From Lachnospiraceae bacterium (lineage in GTDB: Bacteria > Bacillota > Clostridia > Lachnospirales > Lachnospiraceae): a stretch of 51,213 bases of DNA. A model generated the notes under the pieces. It worked only from the letters and a program-made list of their open reading frames with translations, did not search any database and was not told the origin of the DNA. Numbering within the stretch: the stretch's first letter is position 1; each line of letters starts with the position of its first letter. The translations under genes were made by a program, and so were the position numbers. Of this stretch, positions 26,623-33,373 are shown piece after piece. Location: assembly GCA_910576335.1 (NCBI GenBank), contig CAJTIU010000032.1, positions 1 through 51,213 on the forward strand, read 5' to 3'.

Positions 26623-29043
26623 ATGTACAGAGTAATGAAGCGTGATGGCCAGATTGCAGACTTTGCATTGGCGAAGATATCGGTTGCAATTGAGAAGGCG
26701 TTTAAGGCACAGGATAAGAATTATAATCAGGATATTATAGATCTGCTTGCTCTTAAGGTGACGGCGGCATTTGAGCCGAAGGTGAAGGAGTCACTTGTAG
26801 GAGTGGAGGATATTCAGGACAGCGTGGAGGAGGTTCTTATCAGGGCCGGCTATGCAGATGTGGCAAAGGGCTATATCTTATACAGAAAGCAGAGGGAGAA
26901 GATTCGGAATCTGAATTCTACGATGTTGGATTATAAGGAGATTGTGGACAGTTACGTAAAGGTTACGGACTGGCGTGTGAAGGAGAATTCTACAGTAACC
27001 TATTCCGTGGGCGGTCTGATTCTTAGCAATTCCGGGGCGATTACGGCGAACTACTGGCTGTCAGAGATCTATGACGAGGAGATCGGGCGTGCCCATAGAA
27101 ATGCAGATATTCATATTCACGACCTGTCCATGCTGACCGGGTATTGTGCGGGATGGTCTTTAAAGCAGCTCATTAAGGAAGGGCTTGGCGGGATTGTGGG
27201 CAAGATCTCATCTTCTCCTGCGAAGCATTTGAGTGTGCTGTGCAATCAGATGGTGAATTTTCTTGGGATTATGCAGAACGAGTGGGCAGGCGCACAGGCG
27301 TTTTCTTCCTTTGACACATACCTTGCACCCTTTGCGAAGGCAGATCATCTGACCTATCCAGAGGTAAAGAAGTGTATTGAGTCCTTTATATATGGCGTGA
27401 ATACGCCGTCCAGATGGGGAACCCAGGCTCCGTTTTCCAATATTACACTTGACTGGACGGTGCCGGATGACCTGGCGGATCTTCCGGCGATTGTAGGCGG
27501 GAAGGAGATGGATTTTACTTACGCAGACTGTAAAAAAGAGATGGATATGATCAATAAAGCGTTTATTGAGATCATGATTGAGGGGGACGCCCATGGACGC
27601 GGTTTCCAGTATCCGATTCCCACCTATTCCATTACAAGTGATTTTGATTGGTCTGACACGGAGAATAATCGTCTTTTATTCGAAATGACGGCAAAATATG
27701 GGACGCCCTATTTTTCAAATTATATTAACAGTGATATGGAGCCTAGTGATGTGCGCAGTATGTGCTGCCGTCTGAGGCTTGATCTGAGAGAACTTCGTAA
27801 GAAATCAGGCGGCTTTTTCGGAAGCGGTGAGAGTACAGGGTCTGTGGGTGTCGTTACGATTAATATGCCGCGGATTGCGTATCTGTCTAAGGATGAGGAA
27901 GAGTTTTTCGCGCGGCTTAACAAGCTGATGGATCTTTCCGCCCGTTCTCTCCATGTAAAGCGGATGGTAATTACAAAGCTTCTGGAGGAAGGGCTGTATC
28001 CTTATACAAAGCGTTATCTTGGAACCTTTGAGAACCATTTCTCCACCATCGGGCTTCTCGGCATGAATGAGGCAGGGCTGAATGCGAAATGGATTGGAAA
28101 GGACATGACCCATAAGGAGACACAGGAATTTTCAAAGAAGGTGCTGAACCATATGAGAGAGCGCCTGTCCTCTTACCAGGAAGAGTACGGTGATCTGTAT
28201 AATCTGGAGGCGACTCCGGCAGAATCCACGACTTACCGGTTCGCGAAGCATGATAAGGAGCAGTACCCGGATATTATTACAGCAGCGGAATGCAACGGCA
28301 CGCCGTACTATACGAACAGCTCTCATCTGCCGGTAGGGTATACGGAGGATATCTTTGCGGCACTGGATATTCAGGATGAACTGCAGACTTTGTATACATC
28401 TGGAACGGTCTTCCATGCATTTTTAGGTGAGAAGCTCCCGGGCTGGCAGTCTGCCGCAATGCTGGTAAGAAAGATTGCGGAAAATTATAAGCTTCCGTAT
28501 TATACTATGTCTCCAACCTATTCAATCTGCAGGAATCACGGCTATATTACCGGGGAGCATTATACTTGTCCTGAGTGTGGGGGGAAGACAGAGGTTTACA
28601 GCAGGATTACAGGATACTATCGTCCAGTGCAGAACTGGAATGATGGCAAGGCTCAGGAGTTCAAGGACCGGAAGGTGTACGATATTTTTCACTCGAATCT
28701 TAGTACCGGGAAATCTGATGCGGAGAAGGAGCCGGCAGATCTGCAGGCCAGTGGGCGTGACAGGGAACGGATGGAGAGGAGAGCCTTTGAGGGCAGAAAG
28801 AGGGAATTCGGTAAGAAGGGAAGAAGGCTTTTGTTTACCACAAAGCGGTGTCCGAACTGTGCAGTGGCGAAGAATGCGCTGAATGATGCGCACATGGACT
28901 ATGAAGTGATTGATGCAGAGGAGCAGAAGGAGCTGGCAAAGAAATATAAGATTATGCAGGCGCCGACACTTGTAGTTATCAATGATAGTGGAGTGAGAAA
29001 ATTTGCAAATGCATCAAGCATAAGGAAATTTACAGAGATGTGA
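26623..29043 (+). CDS. nrdD: class III ribonucleotide reductase with C-terminal CPNC redox domain
   Basis: 806 aa. Reduces ribonucleoside triphosphates to deoxy forms under anaerobic conditions. Residues 1-95 are an ATP cone (MYRVMKRDGQIADF, SVEEVLIRAG). The catalytic core follows, with CCRLRLDLREL, a zinc site near the end (CRNHGY, CPEC) and the radical Gly664 in RITGYYRPVQNWNDGK. After the usual end and a charged linker (690-730) comes an added thioredoxin or glutaredoxin-like domain with C743-P-N-C746 (TTKRCPNCAVAKNAL and MQAPTLVV), about 70 residues. It may deliver electrons to the active site in the same chain. Confidence 0.93.
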   Translation: MYRVMKRDGQIADFALAKISVAIEKAFKAQDKNYNQDIIDLLALKVTAAFEPKVKESLVGVEDIQDSVEEVLIRAGYADVAKGYILYRKQREKIRNLNSTMLDYKEIVDSYVKVTDWRVKENSTVTYSVGGLILSNSGAITANYWLSEIYDEEIGRAHRNADIHIHDLSMLTGYCAGWSLKQLIKEGLGGIVGKISSSPAKHLSVLCNQMVNFLGIMQNEWAGAQAFSSFDTYLAPFAKADHLTYPEVKKCIESFIYGVNTPSRWGTQAPFSNITLDWTVPDDLADLPAIVGGKEMDFTYADCKKEMDMINKAFIEIMIEGDAHGRGFQYPIPTYSITSDFDWSDTENNRLLFEMTAKYGTPYFSNYINSDMEPSDVRSMCCRLRLDLRELRKKSGGFFGSGESTGSVGVVTINMPRIAYLSKDEEEFFARLNKLMDLSARSLHVKRMVITKLLEEGLYPYTKRYLGTFENHFSTIGLLGMNEAGLNAKWIGKDMTHKETQEFSKKVLNHMRERLSSYQEEYGDLYNLEATPAESTTYRFAKHDKEQYPDIITAAECNGTPYYTNSSHLPVGYTEDIFAALDIQDELQTLYTSGTVFHAFLGEKLPGWQSAAMLVRKIAENYKLPYYTMSPTYSICRNHGYITGEHYTCPECGGKTEVYSRITGYYRPVQNWNDGKAQEFKDRKVYDIFHSNLSTGKSDAEKEPADLQASGRDRERMERRAFEGRKREFGKKGRRLLFTTKRCPNCAVAKNALNDAHMDYEVIDAEEQKELAKKYKIMQAPTLVVINDSGVRKFANASSIRKFTEM

Positions 29044-29049
29044 AGAAGT

Positions 29050-29140
29050 ATATACTCACGGCCGATGAAACCTGCCGTGAGTATCGCGCTAGACGCAGCC
29101 GCAAAGCGGCATATTTCCTTATGCGGCTGTGTGCAGCATA
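29050..29140. repeat. about 80-bp dispersed repeat, copy A
   Basis: Contains GGCCGATGAAACCTGCCGTG, AGTATCGCG, then GCGGCATA, CCTTATGCGGCTGTG. A diverged copy lies at 30647-30722. Includes two hairpins, ACTCACGG/CCGTGAGT and GCCGCAAAGCGGC. Confidence 0.75.
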
Positions 29141-29178
29141 AGTCAGGAATTGTCATGAAATAATTTGCATGATACAAG

Positions 29179-29230
29179 CGTCAAAAGGTCAGGGAATCAT
29201 GCTTGCATGAAAAAGCATGACTCCTTGACG
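29179..29230. repeat. hairpin related to the one at 40024-40087
   Basis: CGTCAA...TCATGCTT pairs imperfectly with AAAGCATGA...TTGACG. Order and loop (GCATGAAAA) resemble the perfect hairpin after the Tp47-like gene, suggesting a second dispersed hairpin family. Confidence 0.6.
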
Positions 29231-29233
29231 TAT

Positions 29234-29288
29234 AAAACACCGGGAAGGAGCCATTTTTCTAGAAACATGAGCAGCTTCCCGGTGTTTT
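29234..29288. terminator. bidirectional terminator between nrdD and the YkgJ-like gene
   Basis: AAAACACCGGGAAG (29234-29247) pairs with CTTCCCGGTGTTTT (29275-29288), a 14-bp perfect stem with A-run on the left and T-run on the right, placed between convergent genes. Confidence 0.85.
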
Positions 29289-29334
29289 GGGATTGTGAGA
29301 ATGCGAGAGAGCGTGTCTGGCAGGTTCCAGGAGA

Positions 29335-29976
29335 TTACCTGAGACGGTCATAGAACTGTTCGTAGAAGTCCTGCTCCGGGTCATAGGGCTGCTGATAAAA
29401 GGTTTTCAGCACATGCATGCTGAGAGGCTTTACCAGTTCTTCGCCCCCTGGTGCTGTGATACGCTCTGTTAATCCTTTTAGATAAAAATGCCAGTCAGAG
29501 ATATATTTTTCATATCGCTTAAGATCAGGGGTATCCATCCATTTCCTGATCTTTATCTTTGCTTTGCCGGGCTTCGGGCATTCATGGACCTGGAGAAAAT
29601 ATTGAAAGGATTCCTCCTGGTAAAGACGTCCCAGGGGAAACAGCCTGCAGATTCCCGGGCGCAGGGAGTGGATGCTGCAGCGTCCTTCTGGATTTAGATA
29701 GAAGCAGGCTTCTTCCTTTCCGTTCATCCTGAGGTTCGGAAGGATGATGCCGTCTGCGATATTGAGCTCTATAGAGTGACCCATCAGTTCGTCGAAGGTC
29801 TGCTCTAATCCAGTACACAGGCGGTGCAGATCCAGGGGGTCCAGTATGATGGAGTTCCCCATTCCCTGGCAGCAGGAGGAACAGCCCATGCAGCCGCCGC
29901 AGTCCGCCTTTACCATATCATTGCTGTTATAGAGCTTTCCGTCAGAAATCTCGTTTAGATCAACTTCTCTTAACAT
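29335..29976 (-). CDS. YkgJ-family cysteine cluster protein
   Basis: 213 aa. Cysteines at about 26, 29, 32, 35 and 36 (ADCGGCMGCSSCCQG) and a second group (ACFYLNPEGRCSIHSLRPGICRLF) match the YkgJ family of predicted zinc or iron-sulfur binding proteins. Its biochemical function is not known. It lies four bases after a GntR regulator on the same strand, so the two probably form a small operon. It ends close to the terminator after nrdD. Confidence 0.8.
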   Translation of the reverse strand: MLREVDLNEISDGKLYNSNDMVKADCGGCMGCSSCCQGMGNSIILDPLDLHRLCTGLEQTFDELMGHSIELNIADGIILPNLRMNGKEEACFYLNPEGRCSIHSLRPGICRLFPLGRLYQEESFQYFLQVHECPKPGKAKIKIRKWMDTPDLKRYEKYISDWHFYLKGLTERITAPGGEELVKPLSMHVLKTFYQQPYDPEQDFYEQFYDRLR

Positions 29977-29979
29977 ATA

Positions 29980-30621
29980 TTATCTCCCTTTTAGCGCATT
30001 GTCCATTCCGGATTCCAGATGAAGTGTTCTTAAGATGTCATAGGATTTTTCGAAGTTCTCCTCCCGCATATAACGTACCATATTGCGGAGATTCGCATTT
30101 GTCTGGGGAATATGCATGCCGTTTTTTACAGAATACTGTCCGATGCGGATGAATTCAGACAAATTGTTTTTATAGATCCGGTTGATCCGGTCATTATCGA
30201 AAATACTGATGATTTCCAGATGCATGGCGGCATCGGCAACCTCCCATTCGTAGAGGTCTGAACTTACGGCACACATGCGGACAATTTTCTCTTCAATGCG
30301 ATAGGAATATTCTTCATTTCTTCCGGAGGAAAAGATCAGGCGGAAAGCGGCCTCTTCTATAAGCTCCCGGAGTTGATAAATCTCTATAATGTCCTTCTGC
30401 GTGATCTCCTTAACGGTTATGGATTTGTAATAATCCGATACGAGAAGCCCTTCTGTCTGAAGCTTCTGGATGGCGGAGCGGACAGGGCTGCGGCTCATCT
30501 GAAGTTCTTTTGTCAACAGGGCTTCTGTGAGAGGCATACCAGGCGGATAGGTCAGATCCAGAATATTCTGTTTTATTTTTTTATATGCCTGACGGGCAAG
30601 GGATGCTGTCTTTTCAGCCAT
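29980..30621 (-). CDS. GntR family regulator, FCD type
   Basis: 213 aa. The winged helix-turn-helix is at residues 8-75 (AYKKIKQNILDLTYPPGMPL, ELQMSRSPVRSAIQKLQTEG). The C-terminal helical part, with EIYQLRELIEEAAFRL and MHLEIISIFDN, fits the FCD ligand-binding domain, which often binds a carboxylate with a metal. The palindrome with TTGTATAC half-sites at the proC promoter fits this family, so proC regulation by this protein is plausible. RBS AAGGAGG. Confidence 0.85.
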   Translation of the reverse strand: MAEKTASLARQAYKKIKQNILDLTYPPGMPLTEALLTKELQMSRSPVRSAIQKLQTEGLLVSDYYKSITVKEITQKDIIEIYQLRELIEEAAFRLIFSSGRNEEYSYRIEEKIVRMCAVSSDLYEWEVADAAMHLEIISIFDNDRINRIYKNNLSEFIRIGQYSVKNGMHIPQTNANLRNMVRYMREENFEKSYDILRTLHLESGMDNALKGR

Positions 30622-30646
30622 GGTATACCTCCTTGTTTATATTCTT

Positions 30647-30722
30647 GGCCGATGAAATCTGCCATGAGTATCGCGTTAGTACAGCGGCATACTCCCTTAT
30701 GCGGCTGTGCGCAACATGTTAT
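30647..30722. repeat. about 80-bp dispersed repeat, copy B
   Basis: GGCCGATGAAATCTGCCATG, AGTATCGCG, AGCGGCATAC and CTTATGCGGCTGTG match copy A at 29050-29140 with scattered changes. It lies between proC and the GntR gene. Confidence 0.75.
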
Positions 30723-30757
30723 ACTGCGCGGCAGATTTATCTGGCGCGCAGTATAAC
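30718..30757 (-). terminator. 12-bp-stem hairpin after proC
   Basis: GTTATACTGCGC (30718-30729) pairs with GCGCAGTATAAC (30746-30757). There is no T-run, so it is an RNA stability or weak termination element at most. It separates proC from the GntR gene. Confidence 0.5.
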
Positions 30758-30793
30758 ATCAGTTAGGAACAGTCTCATAAACGAGATGGATGC

Positions 30794-31588
30794 TTATAAG
30801 GAACGTGATGTCTCCTCACATACCTTCATTGCTTCAAAAATGGCGCTTCTGAAGCCGAGCTCTTCAAGAGTACGTACAGCTTCAATAGTGGTTCCTGCCG
30901 GTGAGCATACCATATCCTTTAACTCACCCGGATGCTTTCCGGTATCCAGTACCATCTTGGCGCTTCCTAATACTGCCTGGGCAGCAAAGCGGTATGCCTG
31001 TGGTCTTGGCATGCCGCCTGATACAGCGGCGTCAGCCATCTCCTCAATGAGCATGAATACATATGCCGGAGAGCTTCCGCTTACGGATACAACCACATCC
31101 ATCAGATTCTCAGGGATAAGCTCTACGCGTCCGAAGCTTTCGAGAAGTGTGCGGACATAAGCCAGCTCTTCCTCTGTCAGATGCTCATTGGGGCAGGCGG
31201 CCGTCATGCCGGCGCTGACCAGTGCAGGAGTATTTGGCATGGTGCGCACAATCTTAACAGGCTTGCCAAACTGTTCGCCAAGCCATCCGAGTGTCTTGCC
31301 CGGCGCAATGGTGATGATGATCTGGCTGTCTCTTATATCATCTTTAATTTCCTTGATTACATCAGCATAGAATTGAGGCTTTACGGATAGAACAATGACG
31401 TCGGCTTTTTCAACAACTTCCTTGTTACTGTCCGTAACCTGGATGCCGAACTGCTCTTTTACATGCTCCCGTCCCGGGGCAAATAAATCAGCGCCGATGA
31501 TTTCTTCGGCCGGGATGAGCTGCTTGCGTATGATGCCTCCCATAATTGCAGATGCCATGTTGCCGGTTCCGATAAATCCTAATTTCAT
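30794..31588 (-). CDS. proC: pyrroline-5-carboxylate reductase
   Basis: 264 aa. Reduces pyrroline-5-carboxylate to proline with NAD(P)H. The dinucleotide-binding motif GFIGTGNMASAIMGG is at residues 4-18, and the C-terminal oligomerisation signature (KDMVCSPAGTTIEAVRTLEE) is intact. In anaerobes that use hydroxyproline it takes the HypD product to proline, a Stickland acceptor. It has its own promoter with a palindromic operator, apart from the hyp operon. RBS GGAAGG. Confidence 0.95.
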   Translation of the reverse strand: MKLGFIGTGNMASAIMGGIIRKQLIPAEEIIGADLFAPGREHVKEQFGIQVTDSNKEVVEKADVIVLSVKPQFYADVIKEIKDDIRDSQIIITIAPGKTLGWLGEQFGKPVKIVRTMPNTPALVSAGMTAACPNEHLTEEELAYVRTLLESFGRVELIPENLMDVVVSVSGSSPAYVFMLIEEMADAAVSGGMPRPQAYRFAAQAVLGSAKMVLDTGKHPGELKDMVCSPAGTTIEAVRTLEELGFRSAIFEAMKVCEETSRSL

Positions 31589-31618
31589 TTTTCTGTACCT
31601 TCCTTATTTCATTTTTTT

Positions 31619-31694
31619 GGATTGTATACGAAATTTAAATTTGTATACAATCCATCTATGCCATGAATATAACATGTTCGGGAAGGAAAGTCAA
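31619..31694 (-). promoter_or_regulatory. proC promoter with palindromic operator
   Basis: Minus-strand TTGACT (31694-31689), 17-base spacer and TATATT (31671-31666). Downstream, about +6 to +40, an inverted repeat has arms GGATTGTATAC (31619-31629) and GTATACAATCC (31643-31653) with an AT-rich 13-base centre. Each arm holds TGTATACA-like symmetry typical of GntR/FCD operators. Confidence 0.8.
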
Positions 31695-31704
31695 CATATA
31701 TTTT

Positions 31705-31740
31705 GGGGGACGGGGCATTTTTAAAAATGCCCCGTCCCCC
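31705..31740. repeat. GGGGACGGGG palindrome, copy 6
   Basis: Perfect palindrome with GCATTTTT arms, upstream of the proC -35 box by ten bases. Its right end directly joins a MITE that has lost its left half. Confidence 0.85.
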
Positions 31741-31743
31741 ATA

Positions 31744-31838
31744 TCGCGTAGCCACCGCTACGCTTCATTCCTCCGCCTTGCAGGCTGAAAATTTATCCTG
31801 CGCGAGAATGTACCGGTAATTAGTGTGGGTTATACTAG
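31744..31838. mobile_element. partial MITE-like element (right half)
   Basis: From about GCGTAGCCACCGC to the terminal GGGTTATACTAG it matches the right half of the elements at 19945 and 41626. The left half is missing and a palindromic repeat takes its place. The right end, CTAG, abuts the remnant of a DUF4143 gene. Confidence 0.8.
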
Positions 31839-32150
31839 AAATTTCTTTTCTAATTTTTCATCCGAAAGCGCACAAAAGGAGCAGACCCACATCCACCAGA
31901 TAAATCTTAAATGCTGACAGGTCATCAAAGGCAGCCATTGGCAGGCCGGGAGCGCTTGCCAGCATCAGATTCTGCAAAATACGATCCACACCCTTGTTGG
32001 TTTCAAAAAACTGTTCATATTCTTCATTTTCTCCAAAGTTAAAATACGCAGTATTTTCGCAATAGCGTTTGCCGAACTCTTTCAGAATCCAGGTTTTGCC
32101 ACCTGACGTGCATACTTTAAGCTCAGTGGTTTGCGAAAATTACAACCCAT
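31839..32150 (-). pseudogene. decayed DUF4143-type AAA ATPase
   Basis: On the minus strand, PLSLKYARQV is followed after a one-base frameshift by GKTWILKEFGKRYCENTAYF, which together give the Walker A region ARQVGKTW of DUF4143 ATPases. It continues EQFFETNKGVDRILQNLMLA and then jumps to the C-terminal AAFDDLSAFKIYLVDVGLL. About 200-250 residues between these are missing. A second frameshift separates ALSDEKLEKKF at the end. The MITE lies directly at the 3' edge. The gene is dead. Confidence 0.75.
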
Positions 32151-32181
32151 ATGCCATCAAATAAATTGGCTATACCAGGTA

Positions 32182-32232
32182 TTGACAAAAATAAAGGGTT
32201 ATGATAAACTAACCAAAGTTAGTTATAACTAA
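32182..32232 (+). promoter_or_regulatory. promoter and overlapping operator of the flavin cluster
   Basis: TTGACA (32182-32187), 17-base spacer and TAAACT (32205-32210). The -10 and start region carries three alternating arms: AACTAAC (32207-32213), GTTAGTT (32218-32224) and AACTAA (32227-32232), making two overlapping palindromes. Overlapping palindromes of this sort are typical for metal-dependent DtxR or Fur-type repressors, but the regulator is not identified. Confidence 0.75.
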
Positions 32233-32253
32233 TACGTGAGGTAAAAAAAGATT

Positions 32254-33357
32254 ATGGAAAAAAAGACAGGGTTGAGAAGAAAATCGGGATACATAATAGC
32301 ATGCGTTCTGCTGCTGGCGATGCTAGGCGGCTGCGCTGCTTCAAAAGAACAAAAAAACAAAGAGCAGATTTCGGAAGGAAGCTCAGGAGAACGTACAGAA
32401 GAAAATAATGAGGCAAGCCATGACCTGTTTGCCATGGATACATATATGACAGTGACTGCCTATGGGGCACACGCAGACGAAGCCGTGGAAAAAGCAGAGA
32501 ATGAAATTATGCGCCTGGACGCACTTCTGTCTGCCAGGGACGAGGCGAGCGAGACCGCAAAACTCAATCAGGCTGGAAAGGGCATACTGTCAGAGGATGC
32601 GTTTTTTTTATTGAAGCGCTCTTTGGAGCTTTACGAGGATACGGAGGGAGCTTTTGATATTGCCATTTACCCCATTATGCAGGCATGGGGATTTCCGACA
32701 GGAGAGCACAGGGTGCCGCAGAAAAAGGATTTGGAAAAGCTGCTTCCGCTGGCAGATCCGTCTCAGATTATCTGTGATGAGGAGAACAGAAATATTTCCT
32801 TTGCCAGGGAGGGAATGGAGATTGACTTTGGAGGAATTGCAAAAGGCTATACCTCCGGGAGAGTAATGGAGATTTATCAGGAATGCGGGATTACAAGCGG
32901 AATCGTGAATTTGGGCGGGAATGTCCAGGTGTTGGGAAGAAAGCCGGATCAGAGCCTTTGGAAGGTGGCGGTGCAAAGCCCTGAAGAGGATGGCAGTTAT
33001 TTAGGGGTTCTCTCCATTGAGAATTGTGCAGTGATTACATCAGGAGGCTACGAGCGTTATTTTGAGCAGGACGGGACAATATATCACCATATTATTGATC
33101 CTGCGACAGGATATCCGGCGGAGAACGGACTCGTGTCAGTGACGGTTGTAAGTGAGGACGGAACCCTTGCGGATGCACTATCCACCTCTCTGTTTGTTAT
33201 GGGGAAGGATAAAGCGGTAGAGTACTGGCAGGCGCATAGCGGAGAATTTGAAGCCGTATTGCTGGATGAAAACGGAACGATATATGTAACAGACGGAATT
33301 TCGGACCACTTTGAATCAGATTATGATGTGCAGGTGGTATGTAAGCCGCAGAATTAG
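32254..33357 (+). CDS. apbE: FAD:protein FMN transferase, lipoprotein
   Basis: 367 aa. Attaches FMN from FAD to a threonine in exported flavoproteins. N-terminal signal with a lipobox LGGC (Cys27) anchors it outside the membrane. Conserved stretches are FAMDTYMTVTAYG, IDFGGIAKGYTSGRVME, SGGYERYF and HHIIDPATGYPAENG with the metal-binding aspartates and ADALSTSLFVMG. It is the first gene of the flavin cluster, and its likely substrates are encoded directly after it. Confidence 0.93.
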   Translation: MEKKTGLRRKSGYIIACVLLLAMLGGCAASKEQKNKEQISEGSSGERTEENNEASHDLFAMDTYMTVTAYGAHADEAVEKAENEIMRLDALLSARDEASETAKLNQAGKGILSEDAFFLLKRSLELYEDTEGAFDIAIYPIMQAWGFPTGEHRVPQKKDLEKLLPLADPSQIICDEENRNISFAREGMEIDFGGIAKGYTSGRVMEIYQECGITSGIVNLGGNVQVLGRKPDQSLWKVAVQSPEEDGSYLGVLSIENCAVITSGGYERYFEQDGTIYHHIIDPATGYPAENGLVSVTVVSEDGTLADALSTSLFVMGKDKAVEYWQAHSGEFEAVLLDENGTIYVTDGISDHFESDYDVQVVCKPQN

Positions 33358-33373
33358 GAAAGGCAGGTTCAGG

